From CAZKXU01 sp964556665 (GTDB lineage: Bacteria > Bdellovibrionota_C > UBA2361 > CAZKXU01): a stretch of 29,513 nucleotides of DNA. Under the pieces are notes generated by a model, which saw nothing but the letters and a program-made list of their open reading frames with translations, searched no databases and had not been told where the DNA came from. The DNA lies in assembly GCA_964556665.1 (NCBI GenBank), contig CAZKXU010000038.1, positions 1 to 29,513 of the forward strand, in the 5' to 3' direction. Each line of letters starts with the position of its first letter. Positions within the stretch are counted from its first letter, which is position 1. A program made the translations under genes and the position numbers. Shown here piece by piece: positions 15,646-24,001 of the stretch.

Positions 15646-17367
15646 CTACACCCCAGTCTGTACCACCATCGCCCCTGATGAGGTACGGCTTCCTTGGCCT
15701 AGTCGAACGGTGAACTGCAGGGTAATTCCTATTGAGGATCGGCTGCCGAAGTAAATATTCCCGCGCAGCATCTTAACTAGCTTTGTGGCATAGGAGAGCT
15801 CTAGTGTATTGATCAATTTCTTGCGGGTCCAGGAGTGATTCATCTCTGCAAATGATTCGATTTCCCGAATAGGCTCGTTTCGTACCTGGCCGGCAACGGT
15901 ATAGTTGATGCTAACCTTAAATATTACTTCTCCGGTATTTTGAACCTCTTCAGTATCAAAAAAGACGGTAATGCTTGAAAGTTCAGAGGTAAAACGAATT
16001 ATATTCTTAACGAGACCTACAATAATGCGTTGAATTGGAGCTTGATCTCCAAAGAGTGTCGATGACACCTGTGGAGCTACCATAAAGGCTAGCGCCTGTT
16101 TCTTGCTGTTGGCAAAGGGTGTCAATTTATCAGAAACATTTTGCATGAGGCTGTTCATTTCAAAATTTTCCTGATGAAGTTCATATTTGCCGCCTTCAAT
16201 CAGTGTAAAGTCGCGTATCAGCTCTGAGGCATCTGAAAGGTCACTAAGTACTTTATTGACTAGGTTAAAGTATACTTTATGCTCAGGAGCCATCTGATCG
16301 CTCAATACCAGAGAGGTTAGTTCAGAAACCGAGCGTGAGGAGTTGCGAGTATGTGTAGATGCCTCCATCAAGAATGTCTCAAGGTCTTTGTTGACGGCAC
16401 ACGCTTTTTCGAACTCAGCTTCGAGGCTATTTTTCGATCTCGATATTTTTGCTACCAAAATTGCTGCAAAAAGTGACCACGAAAGGTACCAGCCATAAAC
16501 CAAGATCGTATTCTTTTTTAAGCTTTCGATTGGACCAAGAAACTCCTCTTTTTCAAGTAGGGTAATTATACGTGCATTTGTCATCTGCTCACTGAGATTA
16601 ATGTGCTTTAGAAATGAAACTATATGTTCTCCAGGATTGTATCCAACAGACAGGCTATTTACATTTTCTATACCTTCATACGTATTGATCTGATTTAACT
16701 TGTAACTTATTAGGTTGTCACTTCCTACTAGAGCTAGGGTTTGATCGAGTATTATATATGGAATATTTCTAGCTTTCAGGTTGGCTTGAATAACCAGATG
16801 CCCCCAGTCGATATAGGCTACTAGATATCCAATTACAACACTCTCATCCTCATTTGATCTAATTGGGGAAACATAGACTCTGATAGTGCGATTTAAATCA
16901 GGATGATTAACAAATCCAAGGTCAATAATATAATTTGGCAGATGCTGATTATTGAGGAGCACAGAGTGCTGGTCCTCATTCATTAAATTAAAAGGTGTAG
17001 AGAAAGCAGAGGTTATTGTAGAGGCGATATAGTTGAAATCTGCGTCTATAGCTTCTAGATGAATAAGTACGCTGGCTCCACTAACGAGACCATTAAGGAG
17101 TGATCCGATTTGCTCTGAGTTTTCAATGTTATCTACACCCTTCAGCTCCGGGTATCCGGTCCAGGTAAAGATATTTTTCTTGATTTTTGTAATTTCGCCA
17201 ACGTACGCATCTGCAACTTTAGCAGCTTTGCTCTCTACTCGTTCCTGAGCCACCTTCTCTATTGAGTTTATGTAACTTGTTTCATTCAGATAGATGATAA
17301 AGCCATTCACCCCTAGCAGGACGACTAGAAAAAGCGGATACACGTATCTGTTCTGAAACCAAACCAT
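15646..17367 (-). CDS. Membrane sensor with degenerate histidine-kinase core
   Basis: This 573-residue protein has membrane segments at about 9-27 and 285-305, with a Cache-like periplasmic sensor between them (for example VVIGYLVAYIDW). The cytoplasmic part aligns with HisKA-HATPase proteins but lacks the key residues. At the H-box, where MSHEIRTP is expected, it has ASTHTRNSS. Aligned on the conserved Arg (341), Thr338 sits at the phospho-acceptor position and a His (339) one residue later. The N-box reads VGLVKNIIRFT with Gly replacing the first Asn. No G1 DxGxG is present, and the G2 position reads INTLELS. It is therefore probably a pseudokinase. A GGGGAG motif lies about 10 nt upstream of the ATG. 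It stands alone, upstream of the four-helix element on the same strand, and its stop lies 3 nt from the outer TGTGGGTAAT motif of that element. Confidence 0.75.
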   Translation of the reverse strand: MVWFQNRYVYPLFLVVLLGVNGFIIYLNETSYINSIEKVAQERVESKAAKVADAYVGEITKIKKNIFTWTGYPELKGVDNIENSEQIGSLLNGLVSGASVLIHLEAIDADFNYIASTITSAFSTPFNLMNEDQHSVLLNNQHLPNYIIDLGFVNHPDLNRTIRVYVSPIRSNEDESVVIGYLVAYIDWGHLVIQANLKARNIPYIILDQTLALVGSDNLISYKLNQINTYEGIENVNSLSVGYNPGEHIVSFLKHINLSEQMTNARIITLLEKEEFLGPIESLKKNTILVYGWYLSWSLFAAILVAKISRSKNSLEAEFEKACAVNKDLETFLMEASTHTRNSSRSVSELTSLVLSDQMAPEHKVYFNLVNKVLSDLSDASELIRDFTLIEGGKYELHQENFEMNSLMQNVSDKLTPFANSKKQALAFMVAPQVSSTLFGDQAPIQRIIVGLVKNIIRFTSELSSITVFFDTEEVQNTGEVIFKVSINYTVAGQVRNEPIREIESFAEMNHSWTRKKLINTLELSYATKLVKMLRGNIYFGSRSSIGITLQFTVRLGQGSRTSSGAMVVQTGV

Positions 17368-17486
17368 TATTCGGAATGCTCCCCTATTGGATATAGTCGG
17401 TAAGTTTAAGAAATATCTTCAGAGATAAGGTTGCGTTCTATTTGATAGAACCATGTTTGCAAATCTCAGGCCTGGTTGTCTATTAG

Positions 17487-18122
17487 TTACCCAGCCAGTC
17501 TTAGGGTATAGATATAAATAGGTAGAAAGTTCATCCATACCGGCTCTCGTTGTACCTGGTGCTTCCTATACATTTTACTGAAGAACTCATCTAGAGCATG
17601 TAGCCTCTTTTTCCTCTCAGGTGAGGACATAACCATACCTAGAGATCTCAGTCCAATGTATTCAAAATATGTCATAACCGTCTTTGAATGGCTCATTTTT
17701 TGAAGTTTAAGAAAGATCTCCTCGACTGTACTAAGATCAAAATTAAGGAATGGGATAGCACACACGATAACATCGAAAATATCGACCTCAGGTAAATCCT
17801 GAATTGGCCCTTCAAAGAACTTAATGCGCGCCTGATGCTTGATAAAATAAGCGTTCTCTGCAAGTTTTTTCTTCAAAGCTTTCATGAAGTGCGGATTAAT
17901 CTCACAGATTGTAAGCTCATCCCCATCCAACATGTCTTGTAATATTCGTACAGTGATGCAACCCGTAGCTGGACCAACTTCCAAAATTTTTCTTGAGGAG
18001 CCTCCGTCTCTAAGTGGGTTTGTAAGGACCTTAGCTGCGAACTGCGAGCTAGGAAAGATAGTACCTGTCTCCTGAAATTCAAGAAGAAACTGCTTTGTGT
18101 ACAAGTAGATATCTTTAATCAT
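17487..18122 (-). CDS. Class I SAM methyltransferase, PmtA-like
   Basis: This 211-residue Rossmann methyltransferase has motif I KILEVGPATGCITVRIL (about 45-61), acidic motif II LTICEINPHF, and motif IV VIVCAIPFLNFD. The PFLNFD motif and the opening TIFPSSQFAAKVL recall bacterial phospholipid N-methyltransferases (PmtA), which convert phosphatidylethanolamine to methylated forms and phosphatidylcholine, where SGLPLLNFP is typical. rRNA adenine dimethylases are the other related family but lack this NPPY replacement. The gene stands between the pseudokinase (119 nt downstream) and the divergent pgi gene. With pssA elsewhere in the window, a phospholipid substrate is reasonable, but specificity cannot be proved from sequence. 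Confidence 0.65.
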   Translation of the reverse strand: MIKDIYLYTKQFLLEFQETGTIFPSSQFAAKVLTNPLRDGGSSRKILEVGPATGCITVRILQDMLDGDELTICEINPHFMKALKKKLAENAYFIKHQARIKFFEGPIQDLPEVDIFDVIVCAIPFLNFDLSTVEEIFLKLQKMSHSKTVMTYFEYIGLRSLGMVMSSPERKKRLHALDEFFSKMYRKHQVQREPVWMNFLPIYIYTLRLAG

Positions 18123-18192
18123 ATCAGAACGTTAAAATATTCTTTCCAACCTAACACACATGGACTAACCTAAGCTACCGACATACATATTA

Positions 18193-18198
18193 TATAAT
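18193..18198 (+). promoter_or_regulatory. Possible -10 element of pgi
   Basis: A perfect TATAAT lies 25 nt before the pgi ATG in an AT-rich stretch. No good -35 hexamer is seen at the usual spacing, so the assignment is tentative. GGAGG at 18216-18220 is the ribosome-binding site, with a short 3-nt gap to the ATG. Confidence 0.35.
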
Positions 18199-18223
18199 TA
18201 CTTTTGCAGCAATATGGAGGCGT

Positions 18224-19828
18224 ATGAAAGATAGCCCACTTTGGAATAGATATAAAAATTATCTTTATAACGATAGCGAGTCCGGCTTTTGCCTGGACAT
18301 TAGCCGGATGAATTTTGACAACAATTTCTTCTCCTCAATGGAGAGCAAGTTAAAAATGGCTTACGAGCGGCTAGAGTCCCTCGAGGCAGGCACGATTGCC
18401 AATCCAGATGAGAAAAGGATGGTCGGTCATTACTGGTTGCGTAATTCTGCCTTGGCGCCAAGCGGAGAGATCTCGGCACTGATTAACTCCACTCTGCTTA
18501 GCATTAAGACCTTTGCCGAGTCAGTGCATCTTGGCAAAATTGCTCCGCAGAATGGGGGCAAGTTCGAATCTCTACTTGTAATCGGAATCGGTGGTTCGGC
18601 GTTAGGACCCCAGTTTGTTACGCAGGCCCTTGGTAGTCATCAGGATAAGATGAAAATATTCTTTTTTGATAATACCGATCCAGACGGTATGGCTAGAGCT
18701 GTAGCACAGATACAAAACCTAGCGCGATGCTTAACAATTGTTATCTCTAAATCCGGAGGAACTAAGGAGACCCGTAACGGTCAGTTAATTGCCAAAGAGG
18801 CGTATCGTGCCTGTGGACTTAATTTCGCGAGACATTTTGTAGCGGTCACAGGCGAGGGCAGTGAGCTTGATCAGACCGCTTCGTCTGAAAAATGGTTAGC
18901 CCGTTTCCCGATGTGGGACTGGGTAGGTGGTCGTACTAGTGAATTTAGCGCAGTTGGTTTACTGCCGGCAGCGCTGCAGGGGTATGATATTGATAGCATG
19001 CTTGCTGGTGCAGCCTATATGGATGAGCTAACCCGTTGTCGTGACACATTGAAGAATCCAGCGGCACTATTGGCGCTCTCCTGGTATCACGGAGGTAAGG
19101 GAAAGGGATTAAAGGACATGGTGGTACTGCCCTATAAGGATCGGCTCGAATTATTTAGTAAATACCTTCAGCAGCTTGTAATGGAGAGTATTGGCAAGGA
19201 GCGAGATCTTGACGGAAAGGTTGTCAATCAAGGTATCGCCGTGTACGGCAATAAAGGATCAACGGATCAGCATGCCTATGTGCAGCAGCTAAGGGATGGA
19301 GTTAATAACTTTTTTGCAGTCTTTATCGAGGTTCAGAAAGATGAGTCTTGCGATCCTAGTTCCGCAATAAAGTTCTCGCCATACAGTTTTGATGTTGAGC
19401 CTGGGATAAATTGTGGTGATTATTTAGCCGGCTTTTATCAAGGTACCCGTAAGGCATTATATGAAAACGGCCGGGAGAGTGTCTCGATAACGGTACGTGA
19501 GTTAAATGCCAGATCGGTCGGTATGTTGATCGCATTATTTGAGAGGGCAGTAGGGTTTTATGCCTCTTTAGTTAATGTAAATGCCTATCACCAGCCAGGT
19601 GTTGAGGCAGGGAAGAAGGCGGCTGCGGCGGTATTAGAGCTGCAGAGTAAAGTGATGCAGCATCTAAAATCTAATAAAGGCGCGTTCTCAGTGGAGGATC
19701 TCGCCAAGGCTGTTAATGCCGAAGATAGTGCAGAGATAATTTTTAAGATTCTCCAGAGATTAGTAGTCAATGGTCGGATAAAGATGGCTAGCGAAGAGAG
19801 TCTGTTTGAAGCACGGTATTCGGTGTGA
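18224..19828 (+). CDS. pgi: Glucose-6-phosphate isomerase
   Basis: This 534-residue cytoplasmic enzyme interconverts glucose 6-phosphate and fructose 6-phosphate. The first sugar-isomerase domain has VIGIGGSALGPQFV and the phosphate-binding VISKSGGTKETRN. The family signature GGRTSEFSAVGLLPAAL follows. The catalytic Glu lies in QLVMESIGKERDLDG, the ring-opening His in GSTDQHAYVQQLRDG, and the C-terminal Lys in YHQPGVEAGKK. The length is close to the usual 530-550. GGAGG precedes the ATG and a TATAAT lies further upstream. It is transcribed alone and divergently from the methyltransferase. A strong hairpin at 19865-19915 follows the stop. Confidence 0.96.
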   Translation: MKDSPLWNRYKNYLYNDSESGFCLDISRMNFDNNFFSSMESKLKMAYERLESLEAGTIANPDEKRMVGHYWLRNSALAPSGEISALINSTLLSIKTFAESVHLGKIAPQNGGKFESLLVIGIGGSALGPQFVTQALGSHQDKMKIFFFDNTDPDGMARAVAQIQNLARCLTIVISKSGGTKETRNGQLIAKEAYRACGLNFARHFVAVTGEGSELDQTASSEKWLARFPMWDWVGGRTSEFSAVGLLPAALQGYDIDSMLAGAAYMDELTRCRDTLKNPAALLALSWYHGGKGKGLKDMVVLPYKDRLELFSKYLQQLVMESIGKERDLDGKVVNQGIAVYGNKGSTDQHAYVQQLRDGVNNFFAVFIEVQKDESCDPSSAIKFSPYSFDVEPGINCGDYLAGFYQGTRKALYENGRESVSITVRELNARSVGMLIALFERAVGFYASLVNVNAYHQPGVEAGKKAAAAVLELQSKVMQHLKSNKGAFSVEDLAKAVNAEDSAEIIFKILQRLVVNGRIKMASEESLFEARYSV

Positions 19829-19833
19829 AGATC

Positions 19834-20085
19834 TGCTCAAGTTCGATGTAACCGGAAGAAAACGGTTCCCCGGGTAGCAGAGCAAGTCGCGGACGACCTG
19901 CTCTGCCCCGGGGACACCTGCATCTCAGCACCTCAGCACGCCTATGGCGGTTGGGGAGGGGAAAGAACGACGCCTGAGGAAGATGCGAGACGCTATCATT
20001 CGAACTTGGTGCATACAAACTAACTGCTTCCATCCACCAAGTTCGAATTCTATAACCACACTAAAAACCTTAACGAACTTGAGCA
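19834..20085. repeat. MITE-like block with 12-bp inverted ends
   Basis: This 252-bp stretch after pgi begins with TGCTCAAGTTCG (19834-19845) and ends with its exact complement CGAACTTGAGCA (20074-20085). Inside lies a second perfect 14-bp inverted pair, ATTCGAACTTGGTG (19998-20011) and CACCAAGTTCGAAT (20035-20048). The octamer CAAGTTCG therefore occurs four times in alternating orientation. A GC-rich hairpin sits at 19865-19915. No gene is credible inside it and I see no clear target duplication. The remaining part of the gap (20086-20314) shows nothing I can assign. Confidence 0.55.
19865..19915. terminator. Strong GC-rich hairpin after pgi
   Basis: The left arm GTTCCCCGGGTAGCAGAGCA pairs with the right arm TGCTCTGCCCCGGGGAC, and the inner GTCG/CGAC lengthens the stem around CGGA. 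It begins 36 nt after the pgi stop and could end its transcript, but no U-tract follows. It may equally be a REP-type palindrome. Confidence 0.5.
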
Positions 20086-20314
20086 AAGAGAGAGTATCAG
20101 AAAGTTGATCCTTACACAAAAGTGGCTTCCAGTAGTTTTTCAATTAGGTAATTTCCGTATACGAATCATACTTAGAGCTAAATAGGTAAATCACCTAACT
20201 AGCTAATAATATTTGGGGTTTTTACCTCTCGATAGTAATACTTTGCTGTAGGATCTAATAAAAAATACTGTTTTGGCAGATAGGCATATATTAGACAAAT
20301 TTCTAGGTGAAGTT

Positions 20315-20689
20315 ATGAAATATAGGGGTTTATTAATAGGTTTGCTGCTGTCCTTCTCAGCTACTGAGTTAAAGGCTGAGCTTATGACTAGGGAGCTAGC
20401 TAAGGGGTTATCTAAGTCAGCGGTGCTATCAGCTTGGGGTGCGCCGCATGAGAAATTAGAGAATGAAGTCTCTAGATCTGAGCAGTGGAGGTATCCGAGA
20501 GGAACAGTAGAATTTAAGGATGGTCGTGTCCTTAATTGGTCAGCAGGTCGATTATCAGAGCCGACAAAGAATGAGGTTAAAGGGGGGAATCCGCTAGTAC
20601 TTGCGGAGGTAAGAAAAAACAGATCGATTGATATATCTACAATAGAGTTTCTTGAAGCAATTCCGGATGAAAAACCGCTTGGTAAGTGA
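20315..20689 (+). CDS. Small exported protein, BamE/SmpA-like
   Basis: The 124-residue protein starts at an ATG preceded by AGGTGA and has a clear signal peptide, MKYRGLLIGLLLSFSATELKA. A longer frame from TTG 20273 would bury this signal. The mature part contains GLSKSAVLSAWGAPHEKL, then EQWRYPRGTVEFKDGRVLNW, the pattern of small BamE/SmpA/OmlA-like (or DUF2845-like) domains. There is no lipobox cysteine, so a soluble periplasmic protein is expected. The last 40 residues are charged with no recognisable motif. A BIME-like repeat follows within 20 nt. The assignment is at fold level only. Confidence 0.65.
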   Translation: MKYRGLLIGLLLSFSATELKAELMTRELAKGLSKSAVLSAWGAPHEKLENEVSRSEQWRYPRGTVEFKDGRVLNWSAGRLSEPTKNEVKGGNPLVLAEVRKNRSIDISTIEFLEAIPDEKPLGK

Positions 20690-20707
20690 ATCCTGGGAGT
20701 GAGTTCC

Positions 20708-20782
20708 ACTGGGACCGCGGGCTTCCAGCCCGCTACGTAGTAGCATTTAATTCGTTTGCGGGCAAGATGCCCGCCTCCCAGT
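20708..20782. repeat. BIME-like double hairpin, copy 1
   Basis: This 75-bp element runs from ACTGGGAC to TCCCAGT. Two GC-rich hairpins, GCGGGC-TTCCA-GCCCGC and GCGGGC-AAGAT-GCCCGC, are joined by a linker containing AGTAGCATTTAATTCGTTT. The same architecture occurs at 24004-24079. An outer inverted pair, CCTGGGAG (20692-20699) and CTCCCAGG (20812-20819), encloses it. It lies between the BamE-like gene and the radical SAM gene. Confidence 0.85.
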
Positions 20783-20854
20783 GTGTCTTTAGAGGTGCCC
20801 TTCCTGCTCTGCTCCCAGGTTGCCAATGCAAATAATAAGCGTTAATCTCCCCTC

Positions 20855-22387
20855 GTGTCCGACATTATTCTAGCCACATTAAATGCTAAATATATCCACG
20901 CCTCCTTTGGACTGCGTTATCTAATGGCTAATCTTGGTGATCTCGCAGAGCGAACAGCCTTGCTTGAGTTCGATATTAATCAGCACCACCTTGATATAGT
21001 AGAGAAGATAGCGAGTCATAATCCAAGCATAGTAGGGTTTGGTGTATATATATGGAATGTCACTGAAACCGAGAAGGTTGTGAGTGTCTTAAAAAAAATT
21101 CTCCCTAATTGTAAGATAATTCTTGGTGGGCCAGAGGTAAGTTATGCAGAGCAGGATGATCCTTTAATACAGTTAGCAGACTATGTAATTACTGGAGAGG
21201 CGGATCTTGAGTTTTCAAAACTTTGTGTAGCGCTGCTAAACTCTATATCAGCTCCCGATAAAATAATTAGAAGTACGGTACCTGATTTGGCTTCCATTAA
21301 GCTTCCCTATCATCTCTACTCCGATGATGATATTAAGAATCGAGTCATCTATGTAGAAGCTTCTCGAGGATGTCCATTTAGCTGCGAATTTTGTCTCTCC
21401 TCTCTTGATATCCCAGTACGTCAGTTTGAGCTTGATTCTTTTCTTATAGAGCTGGATCTATTATTTAAGCGCGGAGCTAGAAACTTTAAATTCGTAGATC
21501 GCACATTTAACATGAATCTCCGCACAGCACAGGGAATATTACAATTTTTCCTTGATCGGTATGAGCCAGGTCTCTTCGTTCACTTTGAGATGATTCCAGA
21601 TCGCTTACCTGAAGGTTTACGATCGCTCATTAAAAAATTTCCGGCTGGCTCTCTGCAGTTTGAAGTAGGGATACAAAGTTTTAACTCAGCTGTACTCACG
21701 CTTATCAGCCGTCGTCAGGATGAGAAAAAGCTGGAGGATAACTTTAAGTTTCTGCGGGATGAAACAGGTGTGCATATTCACGCTGACCTTATTGTTGGAC
21801 TACCGGGGGAGGATCTTGAGAGTTTTGGCGTAGGTTTTGATAGACTTGTATCGCTGCGTCCACAGGAGATCCAGGTCGGTATTTTAAAGCGGCTTAAAGG
21901 TACTCCCATTATTCGTCATGACAAGGAGTGGGGGATGAAGTATAGCTCAACAGCCCCTTACGAAATTCTTGAAACCAAACTTATCTCATTCTCCGATATG
22001 CAGCGCATGCGCCGCTTTGCGCGATACTGGGATATGACTGTGAATAGCGGGAGTTTTGTAGAGACAGTACCGCTTATTTGGAGGGGAAACAGAAAGCCGT
22101 ATGCCTCCTTCCTACAATTTTCAGATTGGTTGTATTCTAAGGTGGGTCGAAGACATTCTATCGCCTTAAATGTTTTGATCGAGCAGATATGGCGGTATCT
22201 GACTATCGAATTAGGAATTGCAGTGCATGAGGCAGCTCTCCCGCTCTGGAGGGACTTCGTACGTACCGGACGGGCGAAATTTGTCTCTTTTCTCCTACCA
22301 TATGTTAATCAGGAGCAGGTGGTAGTTGCGCCAAGCAATCACGCTGAGCCACTTATGCAGAAGCGTCAGAAGGCTCATCTTGCCTAA
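20855..22387 (+). CDS. B12-binding radical SAM protein (DUF4080 type)
   Basis: This 510-residue protein starts at a GTG. Residues about 1-140 form a cobalamin-binding-like domain (LATLNAKYIHASFGLRYL, IVGFGVYIWNV, KIILGGPEVSY, VITGEADLEF). The radical SAM cluster motif follows with Cys173, Cys177 and Cys180 in SRGCPFSCEFC, then FEVGIQSFN and LIVGLPGEDLESFGVGF. The C-terminal 150 residues (KRLKGTPIIRHDKEW, then FSDMQRMRRFARYWD) match the DUF4080 tail. Members are annotated as B12-binding radical SAM enzymes, often methylases, but the substrate of this branch is unknown. Its 3' end overlaps the convergent cyclase gene by 35 bp. The only upstream gene on this strand, the BamE-like one, gives no functional hint. 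Confidence 0.88.
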   Translation: MSDIILATLNAKYIHASFGLRYLMANLGDLAERTALLEFDINQHHLDIVEKIASHNPSIVGFGVYIWNVTETEKVVSVLKKILPNCKIILGGPEVSYAEQDDPLIQLADYVITGEADLEFSKLCVALLNSISAPDKIIRSTVPDLASIKLPYHLYSDDDIKNRVIYVEASRGCPFSCEFCLSSLDIPVRQFELDSFLIELDLLFKRGARNFKFVDRTFNMNLRTAQGILQFFLDRYEPGLFVHFEMIPDRLPEGLRSLIKKFPAGSLQFEVGIQSFNSAVLTLISRRQDEKKLEDNFKFLRDETGVHIHADLIVGLPGEDLESFGVGFDRLVSLRPQEIQVGILKRLKGTPIIRHDKEWGMKYSSTAPYEILETKLISFSDMQRMRRFARYWDMTVNSGSFVETVPLIWRGNRKPYASFLQFSDWLYSKVGRRHSIALNVLIEQIWRYLTIELGIAVHEAALPLWRDFVRTGRAKFVSFLLPYVNQEQVVVAPSNHAEPLMQKRQKAHLA

Positions 22388-23198
22388 ATCCACTTGGTCC
22401 CTCAAGAGATATGAGTGGTTGTTTTATAACAGAAAATACTCGGTGCAGTTTGCCGTAAAAGGGTACTGCATCCTCTGTTTCCAGTCCACCAGGTATAATA
22501 AGCGAAAGAACATATACATCGTCAGATAGAGATGGTGGAAGATAGAAGAGCTCACCAATTAGTTGCCTCTCTGCTGCATCACCAAAAAAAGCTCTATGCG
22601 CTAACCCCTTGCCATTATCAACACGTCTATCCATTGAGGGTAAATTTGTTGCTAAAATATTGGCACCCAATTCTTCTTTAATCATCCGTCCTGTTTCCTC
22701 GGCAAAATAGGGTGGATTGGGGACTGCTGTCCAATTTGTCATCAATCCTCCATACTTATCCGCGTTAACTCTTACAATTACAGCGGAGGTTTTATGAGTA
22801 GAACCTGCAAGAGCAGCCAGATGCGAGGGCAGAACCACCTCATCTCCACTCTCTATACGCTTAGCGTTAACCGTTATAAGTTTAGCTAAGACGAACTCTC
22901 TCCTCTGTATGCATTCAGATACCGAAGGACCGTCCTCGGACTTATGGCTAAGTGCTTCAAGATGAGTGTGAGCATGAGGGGCAAAGTTAAACTCATTTAC
23001 CCTCTGTCCGCTCGCAGCTACTGTTCCTACAAAGCTGCCATCCACTATGGTACGAGAGGAGAATGTTTGAAGGCCAAACCCTCCTACTGCAGCGTTCATC
23101 GGGTAGGAGACAGGTATGCCGCATGGATCAAATGTTACAAAGTTATCATCAATCAACATCATGCATAGTCGCGGTAGTATGGGCAACTGAGGAGTCAT
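22353..23198 (-). CDS. Cyclase / kynurenine-formamidase family hydrolase
   Basis: This 281-residue protein has the metal-binding region of the putative cyclase family, which includes arylformamidase KynB. It reads APHAHTHLEALSH, with His75, His79, Glu81 and His85 matching the family pattern HxGTHxDxPxH. Gly is replaced by His77 and Asp by Glu. Later motifs NAKRIESGDEVVLPSHLA, AVIVRVNADKYGGLMTNWT and ANILATNLPSMDRRVDNG fit the same fold. The ATG begins 3 nt after the trpA stop, so this is the last gene of the trp block. Formamidases of this family hydrolyse N-formylkynurenine, a tryptophan catabolite, so the placement in a biosynthetic operon is odd. The substrate is unproved. Its 3' end overlaps the convergent radical SAM gene. 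Confidence 0.75.
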   Translation of the reverse strand: MTPQLPILPRLCMMLIDDNFVTFDPCGIPVSYPMNAAVGGFGLQTFSSRTIVDGSFVGTVAASGQRVNEFNFAPHAHTHLEALSHKSEDGPSVSECIQRREFVLAKLITVNAKRIESGDEVVLPSHLAALAGSTHKTSAVIVRVNADKYGGLMTNWTAVPNPPYFAEETGRMIKEELGANILATNLPSMDRRVDNGKGLAHRAFFGDAAERQLIGELFYLPPSLSDDVYVLSLIIPGGLETEDAVPFYGKLHRVFSVIKQPLISLEGPSGFRQDEPSDASA

Positions 23199-23201
23199 GT
23201 T

Positions 23202-23978
23202 TTAACCTCTAATCATTTTTATAAAGTTAGTAACAACACTAGGCGTAGCGCCGTTCTTATTTATCTCCCGTAGAAAGGCAGTCCCAACAATTGCTCCTGC
23301 TGAGCGCACTGTTATCATGTCAAAATCAGCTTTGCTGGAGACGCCAAACCCCACCATTATCGGATTGCCAAGATTTAAAGCGTTTATACGTTCAAGGTAT
23401 GAAGTTAACGCCTCTTTTGCACCAACCGAATTGCCGGTTACACCAGGACTTGATACAGCATAGATAAACCCATTGGTGTGCTGATCATATAGCCTTATAC
23501 GCTGTGGAGGTGTTGTTGGAGTAATAAGAAAAATATTACTGAGCTCAAACTCTTCAAACAGTCTTTGTGCTTCATTCCGATACTGTGTAAGCGGTAGATC
23601 GGGAATTATCGCGCCATCAATTCCGACTTTCTTACACGCTTGGCAGAATGATCGCAGGCCAAACTGTAGTACAGGATTAAGATACCCCATCAGGAGCACA
23701 GGGATAGAGACGTATGCCCTTAGCTCTGCTAGTTGCTCAAAGAGCAGATGCAGATTCATCCCATTGTTTAAAGCCTTTTCACTACAGGCTTGTATTACCG
23801 GTCCATCTGCTAACGGATCGCTAAATGGAATACCAATCTCGATAATATCCGCACCGGCTTGCTCCAGCATCTGACAGAGCGGAAGTGTGGAGTTTAGCTG
23901 CGGGTATCCGGCCGTAAAATATACAGTGAGTTTTTTTGTTGGTGTTTTCGTGAAGCACTCTGTTAGTCTATTTTGCAT
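23202..23978 (-). CDS. trpA: Tryptophan synthase alpha subunit
   Basis: This 258-residue TIM-barrel subunit cleaves indole-3-glycerol phosphate to indole and glyceraldehyde 3-phosphate. The catalytic Glu47 lies in ADIIEIGIPFSDPLADGP with Asp58 nearby. VLLMGYLNPVLQFG, GAIIPDLPL, FIYAVSSPGVTGNS and PIMVGFGVSSKADF are all typical. The length is normal (about 260-270). It lies 23 nt after trpB and 3 nt before the cyclase gene on the same strand. Confidence 0.97.
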   Translation of the reverse strand: MQNRLTECFTKTPTKKLTVYFTAGYPQLNSTLPLCQMLEQAGADIIEIGIPFSDPLADGPVIQACSEKALNNGMNLHLLFEQLAELRAYVSIPVLLMGYLNPVLQFGLRSFCQACKKVGIDGAIIPDLPLTQYRNEAQRLFEEFELSNIFLITPTTPPQRIRLYDQHTNGFIYAVSSPGVTGNSVGAKEALTSYLERINALNLGNPIMVGFGVSSKADFDMITVRSAGAIVGTAFLREINKNGATPSVVTNFIKMIRG

Positions 23979-24001
23979 AAATAATTCCTGATTAAAATTG
24001 T

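Noticed and set aside
17436..17452. GTTCTA-TTTGA-TAGAAC hairpin between the pseudokinase and methyltransferase genes
   Set aside because: The 6-bp AT-rich stem without a U-tract is too weak to call a terminator, and it lacks the ends of the 72-bp repeat family.
18550..18570. GTTCGAATC resembling a tRNA T-loop
   Set aside because: It lies within pgi coding sequence and no cloverleaf can be formed around it. No tRNA was found anywhere in the window.
19788..20143. Two minus-strand frames over the block after pgi
   Set aside because: They translate hairpin-rich repeat sequence with Arg/Pro-rich low-complexity content and no recognisable domain.
20203..20826. Minus-strand reading frame of 207 codons across the BamE-like gene and the repeat
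   Set aside because: It is antisense to a gene with a clear signal peptide. Its start region translates the BIME-like repeat (AGWKPAVP), a common artefact of that repeat.
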